This document shows positions 24,061-34,170 of a DNA stretch of 64,000 nt, piece after piece. Each line of letters starts with the position of its first letter. Within the stretch, counting starts at the first letter, position 1. The position numbers and the translations under genes were made by a program. The stretch is from Gordius sp. MW1 (Eukaryota; Nematomorpha; Gordioida; Gordea; Gordiidae), in the NCBI GenBank assembly GCA_964036665.1, contig OZ038528.1, positions 17,843,245-17,907,244 on the forward strand, written 5' to 3'. The notes beneath the pieces were generated by a model. It did not search any database. It saw only the letters and a list, made by a program, of their open reading frames with translations, and was not told where the DNA came from.

Positions 24061-24145
24061 AACCTACGCGTTTAAATTAATTTTTCGCTCTAACCTAAGC
24101 TATAAGCTTCTAATTGACCTCGAGGTTTAAGGTTAATTTTGACCT

Positions 24146-24325
24146 CTAACCTCGAGCCATAATTTGTGTAATCGTATTTGAGGACAAACGATTTATTCTA
24201 GCTGTAACAATATTTCCTGCCAAAAAAAACATTCGTTCACTCGGAACTGAAGTGGTGGACCGCCCTAAATAGTTTTTAGCCATTCTGCTGAGTGCAGGAA
24301 AGCGTGACTCATTCACTTTTATAAT
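24146..24325 (-). pseudogene. hAT transposase C-terminal fragment
   Basis: Minus-strand frame: FPALSRMAKNYLGRSTTSVP, then SERMFFLAGNIVTARINRLS. This is the hAT C-terminal dimerisation motif (YPxLAxMARDYLxxPATSVPSERxFSxAG...RNRLS). It stops at TAG (24146-24148), just inside the end of foldback element 1, as though the foldback element's insertion cut the ORF. Confidence 0.8.
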
Positions 24326-25181
24326 ATTATCTTACAAAATTATAAAATTACAGATCTCTCCTCAGGAAATTGTGAAGAAATTTCCAAAAATGCCCATCTG
24401 TTAATCAATTATTGTCCATAAAAATTTTTGGGTTAAGCGAGTTATAAAATGGGGGGAGAGGAGGACTTTTTTAAATAAGGATAACAACGTTTCATGCTAT
24501 GAGAGATAGGGAAGAGGGGATAGGCGATATGTCGCATAAGACATAAGTAATTAACACATTTGCTGAGCAGATTAAATGCGATATGTCATCTAATTAATTA
24601 ACACATTCGCTGAGAAAAATGGATGAGCCACTTGCTCTCAGCAATTGCTCGTACAAAACTACTTTTATTTAAAGTTGTAAACAAGCTAAGCTAATATTCC
24701 TACTGCTTGAGCTTGTTTTTGCTGTTACAACTTAACCCCTCAAGAATTTTACCCCTCTTGATGACAAAGCTTATGCGTCCAAGCACATATGCTAGATATG
24801 TGTTTACGTCCAAGTCGGAGCATAATAGCAACTCTACATCTATAGTTGTGGCAATAAAATATTTTTATAAAAACTTTGTTGTATAGTTTTTTTACTATTT
24901 GTATTATTTTTTAAAATGTCAACGATTTCTTGTTAATATCCCCGTTCCACTTTGCGCCCTTACAATTCATTTATACAAAAACTTATTATACCAAGTAAAA
25001 TTTTCTATATTGTTTCAACTACATTACTTTGTTTTATTTATAATAAATTTTATTTATTTGATTATCTAGAAACATGCGGGTCTAAGACATATCAGTGTGA
25101 TGTTATTAGAAAAATACACAAAGTAGTAATTTTAAGTTTGTCCAACGTTTATGATGGAAAAATCTTTCATTTGCGTTTGAC
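24326..25181. other. Unassigned AT-rich sequence
   Basis: Two short similar segments (24530-24570 and 24575-24615, each with GCGATATGTC and TAATTAACACATT) suggest a local duplication. No coding motif. Confidence 0.4.
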
Positions 25182-25348
25182 CCATGGTCGTATCCAGGTT
25201 TTGGATTAGGTGGGGGGGGGGGGGGGCAAAACATAATTTTTTTTAATTTTTAAGAGTTTTTGCAGCTAACATTTTATTTGTCCCCCCCCATGGCTTGACC
25301 AGCACAACCCCCCCCCCCCCCAAGGAAAAAAGGTTAGCTACGCCACTG
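25182..25348. mobile_element. G-run MITE, CAGTGGCGTAGC family
   Basis: The right end GCTACGCCACTG at 25337-25348 is the inverted form of CAGTGGCGTAGC. The left end CATGGTCGTATCCAGG at 25182 is a diverged version. It contains a G run at 25211-25225 and two C runs. No matching target duplication is visible. Confidence 0.65.
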
Positions 25349-25356
25349 CTGTAAAC

Positions 25357-26072
25357 CAAAGGTTTCCCCTGAACCCGAACCAGGTAAAACCCGATGTTTT
25401 ACAGAACCCGAACCCATTTTTAAAAATACCCTTAAAACCCGAACTCGATGAATACAAAAAAAGGTTCGGGTTCGGGGTTTTAATTCAAAAATATATCGTG
25501 AATTGAATATCTCAGTTTTCTCTATCATGACAATGTAACGAAAACCATACGATTGTAATTTCAATATTTTTATGTTTCCGGCTTTTTTCATTCATTAATC
25601 GATACTAATTATCTCAAGAATTATTTGTAAGTATTATATATATAAATGATATATATTAATTATGGTATGGTTTTTAATTATAATAACAGTAAAGTTAATA
25701 ATAACTATTTATATTTCATGATGTGAAGTATACGTTGAATAAAAATATTTTTGTGTAATTTATAATATGGTATGGCTTTTATTAATTATATTTTTATTGC
25801 TTTTAAATCCAAAAATAAATTAGAACATTAACAATTAAATAAATACATATGCACAATGAGATGAAATAATTGGCATGTGAATTTAATTTGGTGCTATTTA
25901 AAAATTAACTTAACTATTCAATAATTTTTTGAAGGTAAAAATGTATTATTAGAATAATATAATTTCTTGAACCCGAACCCAATTCCTTAAACCCGAACAC
26001 CAACCCAATTTCAAAATTTATGCCAAACCCGAACACGAACCCGATTTTATTTTGGGCGGGTTCAAACCCCTG
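25357..26072. mobile_element. hAT-type non-autonomous element, 716 bp, 8-bp target duplication
   Basis: CTGTAAAC is present exactly at 25349-25356 and 26073-26080. The ends are CAAAGGTTT and, inverted, CAGGGGTTT, followed by GAACCCGAACC-type sequence on both sides. No transposase inside; the minus-strand frames read through the CCCGAACCC repeats. Confidence 0.88.
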
Positions 26073-26094
26073 CTGTAAACCCCCTCGATATATA

Positions 26095-26310
26095 TTGATC
26101 TCCTTAATTAATCGCGTTTGAAGAATACAAGCGATATTTTCCATATATATTTTCTCGGATATGTATTTGCGCATCATTCCTTTTTAATCAACCATCGCGC
26201 AGTTCTACGAGATTCTATATTGTAATATTCATATAAATTAGTAATAATAAAGTAAGAAGACAAAATGATTTTTGTAGTTTTTATTATTGGTTGAAATTAA
26301 CTATCTCATT
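26095..26310. repeat. Second copy of the 8505-8720 dispersed repeat, inverted
   Basis: Shared stretches such as AACTATCTCA, GTAGTTTTTATTATTGGTT and TATATTTTCTCGGATRTG read as the reverse complement of 8505-8720. Confidence 0.75.
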
Positions 26311-26463
26311 AATTCGCGTTTTGTTAAATGGTGTCCCATTAAAATCGCGCGAAGGTAAACATTTTTTTAAAATCCATATTTTTTTTCTATTTTTTTCGCG
26401 TAAAATTGTTTTTATATATTTATGAATATGATTGACGCGCATGTGACCATCAATTGTCGTCTG

Positions 26464-27135
26464 TCATTGTCCTTGATTGATCACTGGACAGTGCGATAAT
26501 AGAGCGCCGAAGGTATGTAATTCCGGTGTTGGAGACGCTATTGCGATTCCTAAAATTTTTTCGGTACCTGCTTGATGATTGAAAGATTTCGGGTGGACAA
26601 AACGACGCGGTGGTATGTAACTTAATGCATGAAGGTTGTCTGTACAGGGCAGTGTGGTCAATATGCGCTGAAGGGTGTAATGCCGATGCATAGGAACGGT
26701 AGGGCCAAGCTCGATGGAATTTTGCCGGTACAGAGCAGGCGTGTACGACGATGATCCGAGTATGAAATTTAGTATTGCATGCGCGCACGTGATCCCACAT
26801 GCGAAATTATATTCGGAGGTATAATGCCCGTTATCACCTTTAAGTAGGTTTGATGAGGTCGAATTTCCTGGGTGGGCAAATATTTTTGCTAATTGCGCAT
26901 GGCGTGATTTATATATTTGGTTGGTTACCGGAACGTCGCACGTGGTTTGATGAGAGGTAATACCATCGTAGTCAGGTCCGAGGTTACTTTTCGCGAAGTT
27001 CATAGCTCCAAGGTGATTATGGTAGGCGGAGTTGCATTTTATGCGAGATACGCCTGGTGACAATTTTTTTACATTTAGTGATGTTTCTGGTGCCTGTGTC
27101 GGCGCCGATAGCTGAGTATGGTATAGCGAAGTCAC
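26464..27135 (-). CDS. Unidentified 223-codon ORF
   Basis: I do not recognise this protein. It is notable for higher GC than its surroundings and for a long open frame in AT-rich DNA. The sequence is rich in His, Ser, Thr and Pro, with no clear catalytic motif, no signal peptide and no clear membrane segment. Its start would be ATG at 27133-27135. It may be the 5' ORF or untranslated part of a LINE, since the R2-like fragment at 22300 has a similar base composition, or chance. It lies just outside foldback element 2. Confidence 0.3.
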   Translation of the reverse strand: MTSLYHTQLSAPTQAPETSLNVKKLSPGVSRIKCNSAYHNHLGAMNFAKSNLGPDYDGITSHQTTCDVPVTNQIYKSRHAQLAKIFAHPGNSTSSNLLKGDNGHYTSEYNFACGITCAHAILNFILGSSSYTPALYRQNSIELGPTVPMHRHYTLQRILTTLPCTDNLHALSYIPPRRFVHPKSFNHQAGTEKILGIAIASPTPELHTFGALLSHCPVINQGQ

Positions 27136-27176
27136 TGATAATTTAATCGGAATATTTGTACTCCTATGGTCGAGAA

Positions 27177-28332
27177 TATAGTTGTTAAATTGCTAAGTAG
27201 CTTCAAATAAAACCGCGAGCACGAACATTAGCTGGGTAATATGTTAGTTTAACACAATGAGTGCTAGCTGTTCGGTGCAATAGTTTTAACAGTAGCACGT
27301 AAAAATGCTCGAGAGGTTAGTCGAAGCAGCCAAAAATGTTAAAAAACTTAGTAGGAGCTCGAGCAGTAAATTCGAGCAGATAGTAGATTGAATTGCTATT
27401 TGTTAAAATTACGATTTTAATCATATTATATATCATAAATAAATTAAGAACTTTGCCCCCCCCCCTTATTTTTTACCCTCTTTCTTACCAGAGGGGGGGG
27501 GGAGTGTTTTGCCCCCCCCCCTTATTTTTTATCCTTTTTCTCACCAGAGGGAAGATGGGGGGGGGGTGTTTTGCCGCCCCCTTAATTTTATCCTTTTCCT
27601 CACCAGAGGGGAGATAAAGGGGGGGGGGGGGGGGGGGGTGTTTTGCCCCCCCCCTTTATTTTTTACCCTCTTTCTCACCGGGGGGGAGGGGTGTTTTGCT
27701 TCCCTTCTTTTTTATCCTCTTTTTCACTGGTGCCCCCCTGGTAAGAAAAAGAGTGAAAAATAAGGTTGTGGGGCATAACCCCACCCCTCCCCTCTGGTGA
27801 GAAAGAGGGTAAAAAATAAGGGGGGCAAATACCCCCCCCCCCTCCCGTCTGGTGAGAAAGAGGATAAAAAATAGGGGGGGGGGGGGTACTCCCCCCCCCC
27901 TCTCGTCTGGTGAGAAAGAGGATAAAAAATAAGGGCGGGGCAAAACACCCTCCCCCCCCCCTCCCCCCTGGTAAGAAAGAGGGTAAAAAATAAGGGGGGT
28001 GGCAAAACACCCCCCTTCCATCTGGTAAGAAAGAGGGAGGGGGGGGGCAAAGTTTTTAATTTATTTATGATATATAATATGATTATAATTGTAATTTTAA
28101 CAAATAGCAATTCAATCTACTATCTGCTCGAATTTACTGCTCGAACTCCTGCGTAATTTTTTAACAGATTTGGCTGCTTCGACTAACCTCTCGAGCATTT
28201 TAACGTGCTGTTAAAACTATTGCACCGAACAGCTAGCACTCATTGTGTAAACTAGCATATTATCCAGCTAGTGTTCGTGCTCGAGCATAGCACATAGTTA
28301 ACATTGCTAAAGTTAGCAATTTAACAACTTTA
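27177..28332. mobile_element. Foldback element 2 with G-run tandem repeats, 8-bp target duplication
   Basis: The ends are TATAGTTGTTAAATTGCTAA and, inverted, TAAAGTTGTTAAATTGCTAA. Flanks are GTCGAGAA (27169-27176) and GTCGAGAG (28333-28340), 7 of 8 identical, as for hAT. About 270 bp of each arm is ordinary sequence (for example TGCTCGAGAGGTTAGTCGAA on the left, its complement near 28180). Inside, units of about 50-80 bp with CCCTCTTTCTCACCAGAG, a G run and CCCCCCCTTATTTTT run in one direction to about 27730 and then in the opposite direction. Confidence 0.85.
27440..28050. repeat. Inverted G-run/C-run minisatellite in foldback element 2
   Basis: At least five units on each side of a centre near 27735. 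G runs reach about 21 (around 27616-27640). The frames on both strands with repeated FYPLSYQRGG-like peptides are by-products of the repeat. Confidence 0.9.
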
Positions 28333-28439
28333 GTCGAGAGGCTAGTAGCTCTCATTGGGGAGCGGCCTGAACGACTTAGGGTGTGTTAATACATATTCCA
28401 TTAAGCTTCAAAAGATATACTAAATTATATTTGGCTGCC

Positions 28440-29422
28440 TACTAAACTAAAATAAAAAATTGATAAAGTGATATTTCAAGAGTACACATCTATTTTTATG
28501 ACAATTTATTTTATCAAAATATTAAAGGGCTTAATTAATTTCAACAGACACATAAAAACACTTAAATATAATGATATACCTAGTAAACAGTATAATAGAT
28601 TCAAATTTAACACCCTTAGAAGTGTTCCAATTGTTTTGGGACCAACTTTTCTTGGAATATGTATGCAAAGAAAGTGAAAACTATGCTAAATACAAATAGA
28701 TAATACATTTCCCACCAATGTGGAGGAACTGTATAAAATTTTGGGAATATTATTGGTATCTGGCTAACCTACCCCCAAATAGAAGCTTTTAGTGGGAAAC
28801 ATAAGCTGATGTTAATAACATCTCATTTCAAACTGTATATCAAGAGATAGATTTCTGACTATTTTCAAATGTTTGCATTTTTCTAACAATAATAACAACC
28901 AAATGGGAGGTCAAAAAAAAGTTTATTCACTCATGGCCATATGAATAATAAGTTTGAAAAATTGAGCCTGCCTCAGGCCACATATTATTCTATGGACGAG
29001 GGAATGGAGCCATATTTTGGCAAATATCATATCAAACAGTTTATCCGTGGAAAACCTATCAGATTAGGGTTCAAGTTTTAATGCCTCAACAAACCTAATG
29101 GTTATTGTTGCAGATATAAATTACACGAAGGTCGAGAGGATCGTCCTCCTAGAGTTCCCCTTGGGAGTTTTGTGGTAAAAGGTGTCTGGATTCGTCCCCT
29201 TTAACAGTCACATATTTATAGACAATTATTTTAATTCCTTAGAATTAATGCGAGATATGGGGGATCAGGGTATTTTTATAACTGGAACAATTAGAAAGGA
29301 TAGAATCCAAAAAGCTCCCTTAAAGATTTGAAAAAGGCAGAAAGAGGAGCTTTTGACGTATTTCGCGATGAAGAGGGAAAAATCACTCTTTATCGGTGGA
29401 ACGATAACAATCAGGTTACAAT
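28440..29422 (+). pseudogene. piggyBac transposase, N-terminal and core part (broken)
   Basis: Broken frames with piggyBac core motifs: IPSKQYNRFK near 28580, then SMDEGMEPYFGKYHIKQFIRGKP near 28990-29060 (first Asp region), then FIDNYFNSLELM near 29220 (second Asp) and YRWNDNNQVT at 29390-29420. Several stops and frameshifts. The copy is then interrupted by a hAT element, and the rest resumes at 33754 in the same reading frame. Confidence 0.85.
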
Positions 29423-29759
29423 TAGTGATGCGGAAAAACCGAGAAAAATCTCGGGAGACGAGACGAGAATTGGAAAAATTAAGTCGAGATCGAGACGAGA
29501 ATTTTTACCTCACGACGAGACGAGACGAGATTTTATCAGCGAGATCTCGGCTTTAATTTTTATATTTTATTGAGACTTAATTTAGCTAATTAAGAATTTT
29601 TATTTTATGAAATTTGCATTTAGGATATTAAATGCAAATTAATAAGATTTTGAAACTTTTGATAATTTAAGCACCTAATTATACGCTTCGCGCAAATTTC
29701 AAATTTGTAATATAATCTTATTCAATAGACAACATATTATTAGTGGCCCTTAGGGAATA

Positions 29760-30770
29760 TGAACAATTAATTGCTATGCAATTTATGGGCTCGTTTTTTG
29801 TTGTCCGTCCGTTGTCGTTGTCCACCAAGTTATGGCGCCAGCTTTATGACCTGGAGGTCTTGAGTTCAAGCCAGGGAGAGGACGAATTTTTTTTTTAATT
29901 TTTTTAAATTAAATTAATATTTTGTTCTTGTTAATAACATTGTTAATATGACTTTTTGACCGTCCGCTGGCTACTGACCAATGAAAAAAATGACCATTGG
30001 CCAAATAAATCGAAATTTTATTTTTTTGTCTTTGAATTGGGTATATTAGGTTAACATTGATAAATACCCTATGCCCTTTCCTACAAGGGCCTACGCCTCT
30101 ACTAATATGGGTCCCTATGCCCCTACTGATATGGGTCCCTGTGCCCCTACAAAAGCCTATGCCTCTACTAATGTGGGTTCGAATCCCGGAGAGGGCAAAA
30201 TTATTATTTTTTTTTAAATTAAATTAATATATTGTTCTTGTTAATACCATTGATTTTATGACTTTTTGACCGTCCGCTGGCTACTGACCAATGAAAAGAA
30301 TCACCATTGGCCAAAGTGTGAATCAAAATTTTTTTTTCGTTTTTTTTTTAAAATTAATATATTGTTTTTGTTAATACCATTGATAATGTGACTTTTTGGC
30401 CGTCCGTTGGCTGCTGACCAATGGAAAAAATCACCATTGGCCAAAGTGTGAATCAAAATTTTTTTTCGTTTTTTTTTCAAATATTGTTTTTGTTAATACC
30501 ATTGATAATGTGACTTTTTGGCAGTCCGTTGGCTGCTGACCAATGGAAAAAATCACCATTGGTCAAAGTGTGAATCTTTTTTTTTCGTTTTTTTTGACTA
30601 GTATGTATTTATAGACCGTCTATTGTTACTGACCAATGGAAAAAAGTGACAATTGGCCACATTGTGATTTGAAATTTTTTTTCGTTTTTTAATCGTCTCT
30701 TATGTATTTATATCTTTTTTGACCCTGTCCTGGCTACTGACCAATGAAAAAAATGATCATTCGCCAAATT
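29760..30770. repeat. CCAATGG/CCATTGG array A with tRNA-like box (minus orientation)
   Basis: Begins with TTAATTGCTATGCAATTTAT at 29767, then a tRNA-like stretch near 29825-29890 (GGCGCCAGC, GAGTTCAAGCC, then a T run). About six units follow, each with TGACCAATG(G)AAAAA followed by TGACCATTGGCC. A second B-box-like GGGTTCGAATCCCGGAGAGG occurs near 30176. Unit length is 90-130 bp. Inserted inside the hAT element. Confidence 0.8.
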
Positions 30771-31400
30771 GTTTTTAAGTATCTTTCTAATTTTTTTTTA
30801 AAATAATAATGATATTAAATCAAAATTTAAACAATATGTGTATTTTTCCATGAGGCAAAAGTAAAAAAAATTTTGTTTAGAAAAAATAAAATTCGCATTT
30901 TGTCAAAAATTTAATCAAAAAAATTACATGTATATATAAACTTTTTATAACTGCTTTAAAGTTTTTGATGTAACTTAACGATAATATTTTAACCATTTTA
31001 ATTGTAATCGAAAAACAGGAGGGCAATTATTATTATCACGTGGTCGATCATAGAAGCATATTTTTAATAATTATTCATCCTTCAATTAATTATTTTATTA
31101 TATTAAAGAACAAATTGTGAATCGAAATTTTTATTGTTTTTGAATTGGTATATTAGGTTAGCATTGATAATTACCCTATGCCCTCCCCTAGAAGGGCCTA
31201 TGCCTCTACTGATATGGGCAAATGATATTTTTAGATGGTTACTAACTAAATGCATACAAAATTCCGTCGTTTTGTATTTGCTATGTTTAAAAATATATGA
31301 TTGAAATTAAATTTACTGCATTTCACTATACTCTTATCTTACCTCTTTCATATGTTATAAGTTTTTTTATATGCCAAGGTTAAACTACAGTTTATTACCC
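30771..31400. other. Unassigned AT-rich sequence inside the hAT element
   Basis: CACGTGGTCGATC at 31038 is shared with 44088, so part is related to the Helitron-associated repeats. Otherwise nothing recognised. Confidence 0.4.
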
Positions 31401-31407
31401 TAGTATT

Positions 31408-31550
31408 ATAAGCGCGGGGGGGGGGGGGGGGGGGGGTTTAGGGGGCGGGAGTGGAGGAGATGGGAGAGAGAGATGTGTTAGTATTATTTTTAATTTATTA
31501 ATATAGGAGTGGGTGGGGGGGGGGGGGGGGGGGGTGGTAGATGTATTGAA
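31408..31550. repeat. Two long G-run tracts
   Basis: G runs of about 17-20 at 31418-31437 and 31515-31533, broken by T. Purine-rich flanks (GGAGATGGGAGAGAG). Likely G-quadruplex formers. Confidence 0.75.
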
Positions 31551-32210
31551 CAGAAGTTATTAATTGAGGGGGGAGGGTTGGAATTTTCTATATGAATTTT
31601 AAATTTCCGTCGTGTTTACCACTGCGACTGTTATTATTAATATTAACTTAGGCGAACTAACCAAAAAGGTTAAGTTTAATAGCAATTAACAAAACATTGT
31701 TAAAATTAATTTAAAATACTTAAATCTCAAGTTTGCCTCTAATTTAAAGCTTTTGCTCACTTTCACTTATCAAGAATATCGTTTTATATTTAATTTTCTT
31801 ATAATTTCCTCTTCTTTAGGGTATTTTCGCTTTTCTCATGTTAACAACCTTTGACACCCATTAGTTAAAAAAACCAAAGTATGACCTTTTCCCCTAAAAA
31901 AAATTAGTTATGAATAATTCAATTGGTTAACATCGATAATTACCCTACTATGCTCTCCCCTACAAGGGCCTATGCCTCTACTGATGTGGGTTCAAATCCC
32001 GGCGAGGGCAAAATTTTTATTTTTTTTAAATTAAATTAATTTATTGTTCTTGTTAATACCCTTGAAAATACGACTTTATAAACGTGTCCTGGCTACTGAT
32101 CAATGGGAAAAATGACCATTGGCCAAATTGTGAATCGAAATTTTAATTTTTTTTCTATTTGGAATTGGTTAACATTGATATTTACCCTATGCCCGTCAGT
32201 CTAATTATTT

Positions 32211-32364
32211 TGCATTTAATACCCCCCTATAAGCATTCTCGCCCCTTCCCACCTTTCTCGCCCATAAATTGCATAGCAAATATGATACATTTATACGGAG
32301 TATAGATGAGTCGTTCCCCCTTCCCTTCCCCCCTCCCCCTTCCCACGAGGGCCGAAGGCCCGAG
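32211..32364 (-). repeat. Hairpin-ended short repeat, copy 1
   Basis: The ends are CTAATTATTTTGCATTTAAT and a hairpin CGAGGGCCGAAGGCCCGAG. Four copies exist (32211, 44323, 44881, 62881) with the same two boundaries. Each holds CCCATAAATTGCATAGCAA and ATACGGAGTATA. Confidence 0.85.
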
Positions 32365-32439
32365 TTTTATGTATTTATTACTTATTTATATGGCATTATA
32401 TAATAGAAAAATTGTAGACCTATAATGAGTTAATGCGCA

Positions 32440-32690
32440 ACAAGTTCATCATCCAACTCAAAAAAGAGCAAGCTGCTTAAACATTTCACAGTATCCAAGG
32501 ATGAATTAAATAAAATGGGGAAGTGTAAATTGTGCTTTAAAGCAGTAAAAATGTCTGATAGTAATACTTCAGGTCTTCAAAGACATCTTTAACGTTACCA
32601 TCATAAGGATTACTATAACCTTTACCCTACTCAAGTTAATAAGGAATTAACCTTCTCAAAAACTTTTTTCCAGCCAACCTAGAAGCTTCA
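32440..32690 (+). pseudogene. hAT transposase N-terminus (BED-type zinc finger)
   Basis: The frame reads SKLLKHFTV, then KMGKCKLCFKAVKMSDSNTS, then GLQRHL and, after a stop, RYHH. The Cys and His spacing (C-x2-C ... H-x4-H) is that of BED fingers, which bind transposon ends. A TAA breaks it after GLQRHL. The core to which it belongs is deleted. Confidence 0.75.
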
Positions 32691-32769
32691 GAAAATCTAA
32701 GCATTTAACAGTTATTATATATCCAACATATTCTTCAAAAATGGCTAAATGCTTATATTATATAATTAG

Positions 32770-33027
32770 TTGATCAAAAATAATTATCCCAATCTAGCAG
32801 CAATGGCTAGAGATTTTCTGAGCACCCCGGCGACCTTGATGCCTGCCGAAAAATTGTTTTGGAAGGCGTCTCTGACTATTCGAAAGCATTCTAATAGATT
32901 AACTCATGAATGTGACAGAAGCTTGCTATGCATAAACTCATGGCACACCTCAACAAATTTCAACCCATCACATTCTTACATTTTACGTCAAAATGTAGGC
33001 TTGGCAGATGCATTGAAATTCAACTGA
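32770..33027 (+). pseudogene. hAT transposase C-terminal dimerisation domain
   Basis: Reads NYPNLAAMARDFLSTPATLM, then PAEKLFWKAS and SNRLTHECDRSLLCINSW. This is the hAT C-terminal signature (YPxLAxMARDxLxxPAT...E-x-x-F). It follows the BED remnant in the same orientation with the core missing between, so this is an internally deleted gene. Confidence 0.85.
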
Positions 33028-33745
33028 ATTTTTTGCAAAATGCCGCAATTTATCAATAAATTAAAATAAATGAACATAAGCTTTATTAGTACGTAATTAT
33101 TTTATGCGAAAATTAATAATAAATGGATTAAGTATTATGTTATATATAATGGGATGTCTCACTATAATAGAATTGTTTATTTAACAACTTAAATTAAATA
33201 TATATGTGTAATTAACGTTTATGTTCTTCCAACAATAATGCCTATTTTATAGTATTTGCAATGTTCAGATAATTACTTGTTATAAAAATAATAATATTCG
33301 TAAAAGTTTACTCTCGAATTTTTGTCATTTTTTAACGTTATTGTATAAGATCTCAATAAATTCATTATGTTAAAATATGATGATATTATTAAACTCTATC
33401 CTTTTATTTAACCTTAGCCAGGAAATAAAAGTTATTAATTAGCAATTTTATACCTTCGAGTCAAGTAGTATATAACACCTATATTAATGCTTCCTACCTT
33501 AAGTTTCTAGCTTGTGTTTTGGGGTTTGCGATAAAAAATTGGTTCCATTATGACCAATTGAAATCTTATATAATAATTTATAAGAGCCAAAAAAATATAT
33601 ATGGTATAATTATTTTTAAAAGTCGAGACGAGACGAAAATTCTCGCCGAGACGAGATTTTTCTAGGCCGAGACGAGATAGAGATTTAAGTAATCGCACCC
33701 GAGACGAGATTTTGCTTTCGAGACCGAGACGAGATCGAAACACTA

Positions 33746-34170
33746 GTTACAATGGCTTTAAATCGCAATGATGCCTTAGCCAACAGGTTCGGTCATTGTG
33801 TTCGTTATAATTCTATTGCCAAGAAGCGCATTATGGTTCCGCAGCCCAGTCTTGTAGCGGAATATAATAAAGGAATGGGAGGAGTTGATCTTTTTGACCA
33901 ACTCCGTGCAGCCTATCGAGTAAAAATTTCAAATAAATGGTACTGACCTATAATCCGTTTTTGTTTGATCGGGAATCAGAGAAAGGGATTCCCTTGTTGT
34001 ACTTTACCCGAAGAATAACTATCTCCTTACTCGCGGCATCCTGCCAATTCACGCAACGTTACGGCGAGGTTAGATACGATAACAAGGCGCATTGGCCTGC
34101 CAAAAACCCCACGCAGAGAAGATGCGCAGCTTGTACTAAGTGCGCTGCGCTAAATATATTTGTAGTATAA
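33746..34170 (+). pseudogene. piggyBac transposase C-terminal part, continuation of 28440-29422
   Basis: The reading frame from the left part continues into ALNRNDALANRFGHCVRYNS and reaches GMGGVDLFDQLRAAYRV, the third catalytic Asp region. A stop follows at NKWY, and the frame shifts to RYDNKAHWPAKNPTQRRCAA, then CTKCA, the start of the cysteine-rich tail. It belongs with the copy interrupted at 29422. Confidence 0.88.

Larger units (their letters stand above)
18152..24160. mobile_element. Foldback element 1, split by two later insertions
   Basis: Left arm: 18152-18245 plus 21093-about 21700. Right arm: about 21780-22295 plus 24094-24160. The arms are inverted copies: for example CTCGATAGAGGTAGATATGT at 21988 is the reverse complement of sequence near 21350, and CCTCGAGGTTAGAGGTC near the left end pairs with GACCTCTAACCTCGAG at 24141. 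Both arms end toward the centre in tandem units of about 17-20 bp built on GCTAAGTATTTTATT. A 5.6-kb footprint shrinks to about 1.4 kb when the piggyBac and LINE are discounted. The class of the element is unknown; Drosophila FB elements are similar in layout. Confidence 0.8.
29423..33745 (+). mobile_element. hAT element inserted in the piggyBac pseudogene
   Basis: GTTACAAT lies at 29415-29422 and again at 33746-33753, so the duplication is exact. The ends are TAGTG (29423) and CACTA (33741-33745), with GAGACGAGACGAGA-type runs forming longer sub-terminal inverted sequence. Inside are a BED-type finger remnant and a hAT C-terminal domain on the plus strand, plus later repeat insertions (29760-32364). 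The catalytic core is missing. Confidence 0.93.

Noticed and set aside
27393-28110. Overlapping ORFs with FYPLS-like repeated peptides
   Set aside because: They follow the inverted G-run minisatellite and occur on both strands.
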